Assembly (NCBI RefSeq): GCF_036421855.1
Contig: NZ_JAZGOK010000006.1
Reading direction: 5' to 3' (one strand)
DNA: 64,000 bases
DNA from: Georgenia_B sunbinii
Lineage (GTDB): Bacteria > Actinomycetota > Actinomycetes > Actinomycetales > Actinomycetaceae
Position numbers and translations under genes: made by a program. Shown here in pieces: positions 41,123-50,622 of the stretch. The stretch's first letter is position 1. Each line of letters begins with the position of its first letter. The notes under the pieces were generated by a model. The model did no database searches, was not told the origin of the DNA, and saw only the letters and a list, made by a program, of their open reading frames with translations.

Positions 41123-41946
41123 GAACTCTCGACATCGGCGCCAACACCGCCCTGCGCGATGCCATCGCCGTCCCCGACCGCCCGTCGCGGGTCTCGGCCG
41201 TCGCCGCCACGCTCACCTTCGCCCACCGTGCGCTGCTGAAGATCAAGCACGTCCCCGAGCAGCTGTTCGACGTGACGCTCTCGCCCATCATCTTCACCCT
41301 GATGTTCACCTACCTGTTCGGCGGCGCGCTGGCCGGCGACACCCGCAGCTACCTGCAGTTCCTGCTGCCCGGGATCATCGTGCAGACGGTGCTGATCGTC
41401 ACCGTCTACACCGGCTTCACGCTCAACACCGACATCACCAAGGGCGTCTTCGACCGGTTCCGGGCGCTGCCCATCTGGCGGCCCGCGCCGATCGTCGGCG
41501 CACTGCTCGGTGACACCGTGCGCTACACCATCGCCTGCTGCGTGGCGCTGGCGCTCGGCCTGGTGCTGGGCTTCCGGCCGGCCGGCGGCGTCGTCGGCGT
41601 CGTCCTCGCGGTGGCGCTGCTGCTGGTGTTCGCGTTCGCGCTCAGCTGGATCTTCACCATCCTCGGCCTGCTGATGCGCAGCCCGAACGCGGTCATGGGC
41701 GTCTCGATGCTCATCCTCATGCCGCTGACCTTCGCGTCGAACATCTTCGTCGACCCCTCGACGATGCCCTCCGGGCTGCAGGCCTGGGTGGAGATCAACC
41801 CGGTCTCCCACCTGGTCACCGCGGTGCGCGGGCTCATGGGTGGCACCGCGACCTTCTCCGACGTCGCCTGGGTGCTCATTGCCGCCGCGGCGCTCACCGC
41901 GGTCTTCGCGCCGATCACCATGCGCGTCTACCGCACCCGCAACTGA
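41119..41946 (+). CDS. DrrB-type ABC-2 permease
   Basis: A 275-residue membrane protein with six helices; FDVTLSPIIFTLMFTYLFGGALAG and GVFDRFRALPIWRPAPIVGAL are hallmark DrrB segments, and the ABC-2 signature near NPVSHLVTAVRGLMGG is intact. It pairs with the overlapping ATPase to form a drug or glycolipid exporter. Confidence 0.92.
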   Translation: MRTLDIGANTALRDAIAVPDRPSRVSAVAATLTFAHRALLKIKHVPEQLFDVTLSPIIFTLMFTYLFGGALAGDTRSYLQFLLPGIIVQTVLIVTVYTGFTLNTDITKGVFDRFRALPIWRPAPIVGALLGDTVRYTIACCVALALGLVLGFRPAGGVVGVVLAVALLLVFAFALSWIFTILGLLMRSPNAVMGVSMLILMPLTFASNIFVDPSTMPSGLQAWVEINPVSHLVTAVRGLMGGTATFSDVAWVLIAAAALTAVFAPITMRVYRTRN

Positions 41947-41956
41947 GCGGGGCGGA

Positions 41957-41988
41957 ACCCGGGGCCCGGGCGGCCCCGGGCGCCCGGG
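41957..41988. terminator. Bidirectional terminator between drrB-type gene and dusB
   Basis: ACCCGGG and CCCGGGT outer arms with inner CCCGGG repeats form a very GC-rich hairpin between convergent stop codons at 41946 and 41989. Confidence 0.65.
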
Positions 41989-43203
41989 TCAGCCTCCGGA
42001 GATCGACAGCTCGGCCTGCGTGAGCAGCTCGCGCAGGCGGTCATCGATATCCTGGGTCTCCAGCCAGGCGTCGGGCAGCCGGGGGGTCTTCGGGGTGCCG
42101 GCCCGGCCGCGGGGCCCCTCGGCTCCCGGCCCGGGGTAGGGCTGGGCCAGGTCGAGGGCGCCGAGCCGCTCGTCCAGCTCGGCCAGCGAGCTCACCAGGC
42201 CGAGCGCGGCGCGTGCCTCACCGCCGACGACGTAGCCCTTGAGGTACCAGGCCATGTGCTTGCGCAGCTCGCGCAGCGCCTTGGTCTCGTTCTCGAAGTG
42301 CTCGATCATCAGCTCGGCGTGCCGGCGGACAGCAGCGGCGACGTCGGTCAGCCCGGGGCGCACCCGCAGCTCGGAGCCGGCAAACCCGGAGACGAGGTCG
42401 GTGAACAGCCACGGCCGTCCCTGGCAGCCACGTCCGACGACGACGCCGTCGCAGCCGGTCTCCTCGACCATCGCCAGTGCGTCCTCGGCCGACCAGATGT
42501 CGCCGTTGCCCAGCACCGGGATCGTCGTCACGGCGTCCTTGAGCCGGGCGATCGACTCCCAGCGCGCGCTGCCCGAGTAGTGCTGCGAGGCGGTGCGGGC
42601 GTGCAGCGCGACGGCGGCGATGCCGGCCCGCTCGGCGGTGCGACCGGCGTCGAGGTAGGTGAGGTGGTCGTCGTCGATGCCCATCCGCATCTTCACCGTC
42701 ACCGGCACCTCGTGGTCGCGGTGCCGGGAGGCCTCCCTCGCGGCATCGACCGCGCCGGTGACGATCGCGTCGAACAGGTCCCGCTTCCACGGCAGCGCCG
42801 CACCGCCGCCCTTGCGGGTGACCTTGGGGACGGGGCAGCCAAAGTTGAGGTCGATGTGGTCGGCGCGGTCCTCGGCGACGAGGATGCGGACGGCGGCGGC
42901 GATCGTGGCCGGGTCGACGCCGTAGAGCTGGACGCTGCGGACCGGCTCGTCGGGGTCAGCGGTCACCATCCGCATCGTCTCCGGGGCACGCTCGACCAGC
43001 GCCCGGGAGGTGACCATCTCGGTGACGTACAGGCCGGCCGGCGCATGGCGCCCGGGCCGTGCGGTGGCGCGGGCGTCGTCGTCGAGCGCATCCAGGCCGG
43101 CCTCGCGGCAGAGCTTGCGGAACGGCGGGTTGGTGACGCCCGCCATCGGTGCCAGCACCACCGGGCTGCCCACCGTGACCGGGCCGATCCGCAACTCGTC
43201 CAT
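41989..43203 (-). CDS. tRNA-dihydrouridine synthase (DusB-like)
   Basis: A 404-residue FMN enzyme reducing tRNA uridine to dihydrouridine. VVLAPMAGVTNPPFRKLC opens the barrel, the catalytic C123 is in DLNFGCPVPKVTRKGGGAAL, and HARTASQHYSG and GNGDIWSAEDA follow. Compared with relatives there is an additional stretch of about 20 residues (about 40-58) between the first helix and LYVTEMVTSRAL. Downstream of yibE/F-like and glyS on the same strand, with a 179-nt gap that shows no gene. Confidence 0.93.
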   Translation of the reverse strand: MDELRIGPVTVGSPVVLAPMAGVTNPPFRKLCREAGLDALDDDARATARPGRHAPAGLYVTEMVTSRALVERAPETMRMVTADPDEPVRSVQLYGVDPATIAAAVRILVAEDRADHIDLNFGCPVPKVTRKGGGAALPWKRDLFDAIVTGAVDAAREASRHRDHEVPVTVKMRMGIDDDHLTYLDAGRTAERAGIAAVALHARTASQHYSGSARWESIARLKDAVTTIPVLGNGDIWSAEDALAMVEETGCDGVVVGRGCQGRPWLFTDLVSGFAGSELRVRPGLTDVAAAVRRHAELMIEHFENETKALRELRKHMAWYLKGYVVGGEARAALGLVSSLAELDERLGALDLAQPYPGPGAEGPRGRAGTPKTPRLPDAWLETQDIDDRLRELLTQAELSISGG

Positions 43204-43382
43204 GAGGTCATTGTCCCCCGGCGGGTCGCCGCCGGTCGACCCGCTGCGACGGAGGTGTGCGCCACAGCACTGGGCTGTGGCCCCGCCCCGGCCCTCCGCC
43301 CGGCTCGCCCCTTCCGCTCAGATACCCCCTGACCGGATGGGCGAGCACTGATCGAGATGTACGAGTCGAGCGAGTCAGAGCG

Positions 43383-44582
43383 TCAGGCGGCCGGGGCCGG
43401 ATCCCGGTGACGGCCCTCGGGCAGCTCGGCGCGGCCGGCGGAGGTGCGCACGAGCGCGGCGGCGATCGCGGTGGTCACCGGGATCGCCGTCACCAGCCCG
43501 ATGGAGGAGACCAGGGTGCGCACGATCTCCTCGGCGATCTCGCCGGACATCAGCGTGTCGATGAACGCGCGGTCCATCGCGGCGGCCATGAGGAGCAGGG
43601 GCAGCGCGGTCCCCACGTAGGCGAAGGTGAGGGTGTAGACGGTCGAGGCGATGTGGTCGCGCCCGATCCGCATCCCCCGCAGCCACAGCCGACGGCGCGG
43701 CATCGCGTGGTCCGCCGCGTGCAGCTCCCACACCGCCGACGCCTGGGTGATCGTCACGTCGTTGAGCGCGCCGAGCCCGGCGATGACGATCCCGCACAGC
43801 AGCAGGTCCTGCAGCCGCAGCCCAGGGAAGGTGCCGCCCAGCAGCAGCGCGGTGTCCGACGTCGTCCCGGTGAGGTTCGCCGCCCGCGTCCCCCACGTGG
43901 CCAGGCCGGTCGTCACGGCCAGCCCGGCGAAGGTGCCGAGCAGCGCCGTCGTCGTGCGGATCGAGATGCCGTGCGCGAGGTAGACCGCGAAGAACATCAT
44001 CGCGCTCGACCCCACCAGCGCCACCGCGAGGGGCGGTGCGCCGAGCATGAGCGCGGGGAGCATGAAGGTCACGACGACGGCGAGCGAGGCCCCCAGCCCC
44101 GCGATGGCCCCCAGCCCGCGCCAGCGGGCGACGAGGAGTACGACGACGACGTACAGCACCGCGAGCCAGGCGATCGGCACGGTGCGCTGGAAGTCCCAGA
44201 ACACGTAGGGGCTTCCGGACGCCAACGCCTGCGGGGTGAACAGCAGGCGCACGGTGTCGCCCACGCTCGCGCCGTTCGCCAGGATCTCCGGCGGCACGTG
44301 GATCGGGACGACCTGCCCTTCGCCGGTGCCGGTGAGCAGCTCGGCGCGGACCTCCTCCCCGGTGACGTCGGTGATCTCGACGATCCGGGCGGACTCGATG
44401 CTCATGCCCTCGCCGATCAGCGGCAGCGAGCCCACGGGGCTCTCGCCCCGCGGCCACAGCGCGACGAGGCCGGCGAGGGTCGCCAGCAGCAGAGGCACGA
44501 CAATCGCGGTGAGGATGATCCGCGCTCGTCGTGCCTCTGCCGGGCGAAGCTCGGCGCCGCCGTCGACGTGAGTGTGCGCCAT
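43383..44582 (-). CDS. YibE/F-like multi-pass membrane protein
   Basis: A 399-residue membrane protein: helix 1 (about 20-44), an extracytoplasmic domain (about 45-125), then about seven further helices typical of the YibE/F family (GLGASLAVVVTFMLPALMLGAPPL, GTFPGLRLQDLLLCGIVIAGLGALNDVTITQASAVWEL, TALPLLLMAA). Function is unknown. The ATG begins 11 nt after the glyS stop; probably co-transcribed with glyS. Confidence 0.88.
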   Translation of the reverse strand: MAHTHVDGGAELRPAEARRARIILTAIVVPLLLATLAGLVALWPRGESPVGSLPLIGEGMSIESARIVEITDVTGEEVRAELLTGTGEGQVVPIHVPPEILANGASVGDTVRLLFTPQALASGSPYVFWDFQRTVPIAWLAVLYVVVVLLVARWRGLGAIAGLGASLAVVVTFMLPALMLGAPPLAVALVGSSAMMFFAVYLAHGISIRTTTALLGTFAGLAVTTGLATWGTRAANLTGTTSDTALLLGGTFPGLRLQDLLLCGIVIAGLGALNDVTITQASAVWELHAADHAMPRRRLWLRGMRIGRDHIASTVYTLTFAYVGTALPLLLMAAAMDRAFIDTLMSGEIAEEIVRTLVSSIGLVTAIPVTTAIAAALVRTSAGRAELPEGRHRDPAPAA

Positions 44583-44593
44583 GCCCTCGGTGC

Positions 44594-45982
<1,389 letters not shown>

Positions 45983-46089
45983 GAACATCACTCCAGTCTT
46001 GACAGATCCGCACCTGGCTGGTGCGGACGACTCCCGGGACCGGTCCGGTCCGGGCTGCACCGTGCCGGTGGTTCCGGACGGGCAACGGC

Positions 46090-46736
46090 CTACGGTACCG
46101 CCGGGCGGCCGAACTGCCACGTCCGGCCCACCGCGTCGCCGGGCTCGCTGCGGACCGCCGCGTACAGCAACACGTCCCGGCGCTGCCCGTCAATCGTCTG
46201 GTGGCTGCGCAGCAGTCCTTCACGGACGTAGCCGGCACGCTCGGCGGTCCGTGTGGACGCGGTGTTCCACGGCTCGATGTACAGCGAGATCCGGAACAGT
46301 CCCGGCACCGTCCAGCCGAACCGGGTCAGCGCCGTCAAGGCGTCGGCGGCGGCCCCACGCCCACGGGCCGACGGGCCGACGGTGCCACCGAGTAGCCGGC
46401 AGTACCTCGACCGTCCGCCAGCTCCCAGAGCCACAGCCCGCAGTGACCGATCGCCGTGCCGGCTGCGAGGTCGGCGATCGCGAAGGAGAAGCCGGCACCC
46501 GCACGATGCCGACCCTGCTGCCGATGCACCCATGCCAGTGCCTGGTCACCGGTGGCGTTCGCCGGAAGCGAGGCGACCGTGGGCACGTACGGATCCGTCG
46601 AGAGCTCCTGAGCCATGGCCACGTCCGACGCGCTCACCCGACGGAGCACGACGCCGCCGTGCGCGGGCGCCGTGACCGGCCACGGTGGCAGGGACGGTGA
46701 GTAGGCCATCGGGCCAGTATCTGCGCTGACCCGCAT
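46090..46736 (-). pseudogene. GNAT acetyltransferase broken by an 8-bp tandem duplication
   Basis: Two frames together make one complete GNAT protein. The first (from ATG 46736) gives VVLRRVSASDVAMAQELSTDP ... GHCGLWLWELADGRGTAGYSVAPSAR and then runs into a stop. The second frame continues with GRGAAADALTALTRFGWTVPGLFRISLYIEPWNTASTRTAERAGYVREGLLRS to the stop at 46090. The join falls exactly on the duplicated 8-mer at 46363-46378 (plus strand ACGGGCCG twice); removing one copy restores SVAPSARGRGAAADAL, the acetyl-CoA-binding motif. The start overlaps the tetR stop (TGATG), so it was the second gene of that operon. RimJ/RimL-type substrate, unknown. Recent loss or a sequence error are both possible. 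Confidence 0.75.
46363..46378. repeat. 8-bp tandem duplication
   Basis: ACGGGCCG twice in a row; it shifts the reading frame of the GNAT gene between its beta-4 strand and the acetyl-CoA loop. Confidence 0.8.
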
Positions 46737-47350
46737 CAGCGCTGACTCGCGGCGTCGGCGTCGGCGTCGGCGTCGACCGGACGGGCGAGGTAGTGGTCGA
46801 GGAGTGCGGGGCCGAGCACGGCCGCGTCGTCCGGACTCACGTCCGCGAGCTGAAGGGCGATGCCGTCGATGACGGCGTGGAGGATCGCTGCTTCATAGTC
46901 CTCGGCAGGTTCGGCGCCCGACCCCTCGCCCCCGGCCGCGAGCCGTCTCACACCGACGATGCGCTGGTACAGCTCGCGAAGTCGCGCCGAGGTGCGCGCC
47001 CGGAGCTCGGCCAGGTCGGGATCGGTCTCGGCATGGACGGAGAACGCGAGCCAGACGCTGAACTCCCGGCGCCGCACCGCATCCAGCGGGAGCAGCTCGA
47101 GCAGGATCGCCCGTGTCCACTTGTGCGGCGGCCCCGAGCGCGGCATGGCGGCGATGCGCTGCTCGACCTGGCCGGCCATCTCCTCCATGGCGTACCGCAC
47201 CATCTCGGCGCGGGTGGGGAAGTGGTGCTGGACGGTCCCGCCGCTCAGCCCCGCCTCGGCGGCCACCGCCCGGACACTGACCCCGGCCATGCCGTCGCGG
47301 GCCACCGTGCGCCACAGCGCCTCGACCACCCGGCGTCGACCATTTCCCAT
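46736..47350 (-). CDS. TetR family transcriptional regulator
   Basis: A 204-residue regulator with the TetR helix-turn-helix at the N-terminus (RVVEALWRTVARDGMAGVSVRAVAAEAGLSGGTVQHHFPTRAEMVRYAMEEM) and a helical ligand domain. The C-terminus ends in a DADADADA run. ATG 47350 has GGAG 6 nt upstream. Its start faces the HXXEE gene with a perfect inverted repeat in between (47371-47407), the likely operator. The following GNAT gene overlaps its stop. Confidence 0.9.
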   Translation of the reverse strand: MGNGRRRVVEALWRTVARDGMAGVSVRAVAAEAGLSGGTVQHHFPTRAEMVRYAMEEMAGQVEQRIAAMPRSGPPHKWTRAILLELLPLDAVRRREFSVWLAFSVHAETDPDLAELRARTSARLRELYQRIVGVRRLAAGGEGSGAEPAEDYEAAILHAVIDGIALQLADVSPDDAAVLGPALLDHYLARPVDADADADAASQR

Positions 47351-47370
47351 TGCGCGCTCCACAGCACCTA

Positions 47371-47407
47371 CCTTACAGTCGTACGAGACGCCCATACAAC
47401 TGTAAGG
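47371..47407. promoter_or_regulatory. TetR operator candidate in divergent region
   Basis: CCTTACAGT (47371-47379) and ACTGTAAGG (47399-47407), perfect 9-bp arms 19 bp apart, with the palindrome TCGTACGA (47379-47386) between. The right arm overlaps the ribosome site of the HXXEE gene, so binding would block that gene directly. Confidence 0.6.
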
Positions 47408-47416
47408 GAGCGACCG

Positions 47417-47974
47417 ATGGAGCCCGTCACCGTGCCCGAGACCAGCCCGCGCACCACAGCCACCCGACCCACCACGCCCACCAGGCCCCACCAGCGCCGC
47501 CTCGCGGCACTGTGGTCGGCGGCGGTGGGTGCGCTGGCGCTCCACAACACCGAGGAGTGGCTGCTCGACATGACCGGCTGGATCGCCGACCACCCCTGGC
47601 TGCCGGGCCGCTCCCTCCACGGGGACCAGGCCCAGTACGCCGTGGCGCTCATCATCATCACGGTGGCCGCGCTCGTGACCGCGGTCGTCGCGGTCACGGC
47701 CCGGGCGGACTGGAGCGCCGAGGTACTGGTCTGCGTCGCCTACGCGCTGATGATCAACGCTGCCAGCCATCTCGTGGTGAGCGTGGCGTCGTGGAGCCTG
47801 ATGCCCGGTGCGATCAGCGGAACCCTCGTCCTGCTCCCGCTCGGGCTGGCCATCGTGCGGGCGCTGCCACCGGTGCCCTGGACGGTCTCGGCGGTGGTGA
47901 CGACGGCGATCGCCGCACTGGCGATCGTGGTCGGCTCGCTCGCGCTCGCGGCTGCCCTCGTAGCGATCACCTGA
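47417..47974 (+). CDS. HXXEE domain membrane protein
   Basis: A 185-residue protein with about five to six hydrophobic helices after a Thr/Pro-rich N-terminus. The motif LALHNTEEWLLD (H-x-x-E-E) early in the first helix defines the HXXEE family, possibly a metal-dependent membrane protein; function unknown. AAGGGAG lies 9 nt before the ATG. Divergent from tetR across the operator, and 48 nt before another membrane gene, so both are likely TetR targets. Confidence 0.85.
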   Translation: MEPVTVPETSPRTTATRPTTPTRPHQRRLAALWSAAVGALALHNTEEWLLDMTGWIADHPWLPGRSLHGDQAQYAVALIIITVAALVTAVVAVTARADWSAEVLVCVAYALMINAASHLVVSVASWSLMPGAISGTLVLLPLGLAIVRALPPVPWTVSAVVTTAIAALAIVVGSLALAAALVAIT

Positions 47975-48022
47975 GCCGGCCGGCCGGCCACGCACCACAG
48001 ACATCCCACGGAAGGCAGTCCG

Positions 48023-48826
48023 ATGACCGACGCGAAGACACCGGCGCCCCTCGCCCGGCAGCAACGACCGCGCTCCCTCATCGGTCCCGAGCTCTTCCCG
48101 GAGTACGTGCGGCTCCTCAAGGCCCTCGGCGCCGTCGCACTCCCCCTGACGGTCGTCCTGCTGCTCGTGGACCGGGCGTCCGAGCCGGCCGGCGAACCCG
48201 TCGGGACCATCGTGCTGGACATGGCTCTCGTCCTGTTCACGGTCGGGGTGCAGCTCGCGTTCTGGACCACGCTCGTGTTCGCGGTGGTCGACCGCTCACG
48301 GCCGGCGGCCGGACGGGGGCGCCCATCGGTGGTCGCACCGACCGACCGGGCATCCTCGGTGGCGCCGGCGGCACCGATCGGGCTCCCGGGCACCGTCGCG
48401 TCCGTCGCCTGCCACCTTGCCCTGATCGCCGTCGTCGTCTGGCAGCTCGGTGGCGTCGCGGTCGGCGGGGCGCAGATCCAGGTGCTCAACCCCGAGCTGG
48501 CACCAGCCTGGCAGGCGACCCTCGTGGGCCTCCTCATCGTCGACGTCGTCCGAACGCTGGCCGTCTGGCGGGTCGGACGGTGGACACCGTCCCTCGCCGC
48601 GGCCAACGTCCTCGTCAACGTCGCCGGGACGACGGCGATCCTGTGGCTGCTGCTGCCCGGCGACCTTCTCGTGAGCGACCTGCCCCAGCAGCTGGCGGGC
48701 ATCCTCGACGGGAACACCGACTGGACGGTGCCCACGGGCCTCCTCGCGGCCGCCGTCGTCGTCCTCGCGACCTGGGACAGCACCACGGGGGTGCGCCAGG
48801 CACGGCGGATGTGGCGAACGACATAG
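48023..48826 (+). CDS. Membrane protein of unknown function
   Basis: A 267-residue protein: a soluble N-terminus (about 1-35), two helices (ALGAVALPLTVVLLLVD, MALVLFTVGVQLAFWTTLVFAVV), a hydrophilic loop (about 92-120), then four more helices (VACHLALIAVVVWQLGGVAV, LLIVDVVRTLAVW, ANVLVNVAGTTAILWLLLPG, LLAAAVVVLATW). The N-terminal part is like the cytoplasmic entry of PadR/HAAS-linked membrane proteins, but I cannot place it. GGAAGG precedes the ATG. Second gene after the HXXEE gene. Confidence 0.7.
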   Translation: MTDAKTPAPLARQQRPRSLIGPELFPEYVRLLKALGAVALPLTVVLLLVDRASEPAGEPVGTIVLDMALVLFTVGVQLAFWTTLVFAVVDRSRPAAGRGRPSVVAPTDRASSVAPAAPIGLPGTVASVACHLALIAVVVWQLGGVAVGGAQIQVLNPELAPAWQATLVGLLIVDVVRTLAVWRVGRWTPSLAAANVLVNVAGTTAILWLLLPGDLLVSDLPQQLAGILDGNTDWTVPTGLLAAAVVVLATWDSTTGVRQARRMWRTT

Positions 48827-48846
48827 GCGCTGGCCACCCAAGCCAG

Positions 48847-48884
48847 TTGACAACAGTTCTCATCAGTCCTGAGAATGCCTCTCA
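48847..48884 (+). promoter_or_regulatory. znuA promoter with Zur box
   Basis: TTGACA at 48847-48852 and GAGAAT at 48871-48876 (18-bp spacer) place transcription start on the ATG at 48884. The 15-bp dyad TGAGAATGCCTCTCA (48870-48884) covers the -10 and fits about ten of fifteen positions of the actinobacterial Zur box TGAAAATCATTTTCA as I recall it. A second dyad, TTCTCA-N7-TGAGAA, lies at 48858-48876. Repression by zinc-Zur is expected. Confidence 0.65.
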
Positions 48885-49819
48885 TGACACTCTCTCCGCG
48901 CGCTCGCCTGGGCGCTGCCCTTGCCGGCCTCGCACTCCTGCTGGCGGGCTGCGGCACTGCCGACGGTGAGAGCGGCGGCGACGAGTCCGGCCTCGAGGTG
49001 CTCGCCAGCTTCTACCCGCTGCAGTACCTCGCTGACCGGGTCGGCGGCGACCGCGTGTCGGTGACGACGCTGACGCCGCCGAACGTCGACCCGCACAACC
49101 TCGAGGTCTCCCCGCGGACGGTCAGCACCCTGGAGAGCGCCGAGCTCGTCGTCTACCTGTCGGGCTTCCAGCCCGCCGTCGACGAGGCCGTCGAGCTCAC
49201 CGGCGTCACCGCCTTCGACGCCGCCGAGCACGCGAACCTCCTCACCCCGGACGAGCACGACCACGCGGACGACGACCACGGGCACGACGACCACGCCCAC
49301 GGCCCGCAGGACCCTCACTTCTGGCTCGACCCCATCCGGATGGCCGAGGTCACCGACGCGCTGGCCGCCACCCTGGCCGAGACCGACCCGGACGGCGCCG
49401 AGACCTACCGCGCCAACGCCGCCGAGCTGACCGCGGAGCTCGCCACGCTGGACGAGGAGTACCGCAGCGCGGTCGGGCAGTGCGAGCAGGACACGATCGT
49501 CGTCGCCCATGAGGCCTACGGCTACCTGGGGGCTGCCTACGGCCTTCACCAGGAGGGGCTGTCCGGCATCGACCCCGACGCCGAGCCCTCGCCGGCGCGG
49601 CTGGCCGAGATCAGCGCGGTCCTCGAGGAGACCGGCGGCACCACCATCTTCACCGAGGCGCTCATCAGCTCCACGGTCTCCGAGGCACTGGCCGCGGACC
49701 TCGGCGTCACCACCGCCGTCCTCGACCCGCTGGAGAACCAGCAGGACGCGGGCGCGGACTACCTCGACGTCATGCGCGCCAACCTCGCCGCCCTCCAGGA
49801 CGCGCTGGGCTGCCGATGA
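48884..49819 (+). CDS. znuA: Zinc ABC transporter substrate-binding lipoprotein
   Basis: A 311-residue ZnuA/AdcA-type lipoprotein: signal peptide with lipobox LLAGC, then the cluster A-I fold. Metal ligands: PHNLEVSP (His), the His-rich loop DEHDHADDDHGHDDHAHG, PHFWLDPIRM, VAHEAYGYL and the late Asp in VLDPLENQ. The His-rich loop is typical for zinc. The leaderless ATG at 48884 was taken from the promoter; an ATG at 48875 lies inside the -10. Its stop overlaps znuC. Confidence 0.92.
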   Translation: MTLSPRARLGAALAGLALLLAGCGTADGESGGDESGLEVLASFYPLQYLADRVGGDRVSVTTLTPPNVDPHNLEVSPRTVSTLESAELVVYLSGFQPAVDEAVELTGVTAFDAAEHANLLTPDEHDHADDDHGHDDHAHGPQDPHFWLDPIRMAEVTDALAATLAETDPDGAETYRANAAELTAELATLDEEYRSAVGQCEQDTIVVAHEAYGYLGAAYGLHQEGLSGIDPDAEPSPARLAEISAVLEETGGTTIFTEALISSTVSEALAADLGVTTAVLDPLENQQDAGADYLDVMRANLAALQDALGCR

Positions 49820-50622
49820 GCGCGCCGCACCGCAGTGCGGCCGTCGGGCCCCCGGTCCAGGTCCGCGGCCTGAGCGTCAGCTACGGCCAGTCCCGCATCC
49901 TCCAGAGCGTGGACCTCGAGGTCGGTGCCGGCGAGATGGTGGCGATCCTCGGGGCCAACGGCTCGGGGAAGTCGACGCTCGTCAAGGCCCTGGTGACGGT
50001 CGCCCCCGCGACCGCCGGCAGCGTGGAGCTGTTCGGCGTCGACGTCCACCGCCACCACCACCGGGTGCCGTGGCGGCGCGTCGGTTACGCCCCGCAGCGG
50101 GTCGGGGCGACGTCCGGCACACCGGCGACCGCGCTCGAGGTCGTCAGCTCCGGGCTGCTCGACAACCGCCGGCTGCGCCCGCCCCGCGGCTGGCGAGACC
50201 TGGCGATGCAGGCGCTGGACGAGGTCGGTCTGGCCGAACGCGCGGGCGAGGCCGTCCACGTGTTCTCCGGCGGGCAGCAGCAGCGGGTCCTCATCGCCCG
50301 GGCCATCGTCCGCCGCCCCGACCTCCTCATCCTCGACGAGCCGCTCGCCGGCATCGACCAGCACTCCAAGGAGGCGCTGGCCGCCACCCTCACCGGGCTG
50401 CGCGAGCGCGGCACCACGGTGCTCGTCGTGCTCCACGAGCTCGGCACCCTCGACCGTCTGCTGCACCGCGCGATCGTCCTCCGCCACGGGCGCGTCGTCC
50501 ACGACGGCGCCCCGCCGCCACCGGCCCCCGGGCACGACCACCCCGACCACGAGCACATCCACGCGCACAGCGACGACGGCCCGATCGACCCGCGCGACCC
50601 CGAGCTGAGGGTGGAGCTGTGA
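49816..50622 (+). CDS. znuC: Zinc ABC transporter ATPase
   Basis: A 268-residue ATPase: Walker A GANGSGKST, signature FSGGQQQRVLIARAI, Walker B LLILDEPLAGID, switch LHELG. The C-terminal extension PGHDHPDHEHIHAHSD is His-rich and may hold zinc. Overlaps znuA (ATGA) and znuB (GTGA). Confidence 0.94.
   Translation: MSAPHRSAAVGPPVQVRGLSVSYGQSRILQSVDLEVGAGEMVAILGANGSGKSTLVKALVTVAPATAGSVELFGVDVHRHHHRVPWRRVGYAPQRVGATSGTPATALEVVSSGLLDNRRLRPPRGWRDLAMQALDEVGLAERAGEAVHVFSGGQQQRVLIARAIVRRPDLLILDEPLAGIDQHSKEALAATLTGLRERGTTVLVVLHELGTLDRLLHRAIVLRHGRVVHDGAPPPPAPGHDHPDHEHIHAHSDDGPIDPRDPELRVEL

Noticed and set aside
46736..48064. 442-residue version of the TetR protein
   Set aside because: The extension crosses the divergent region and is antisense to the HXXEE gene; the helix-turn-helix begins right after ATG 47350.
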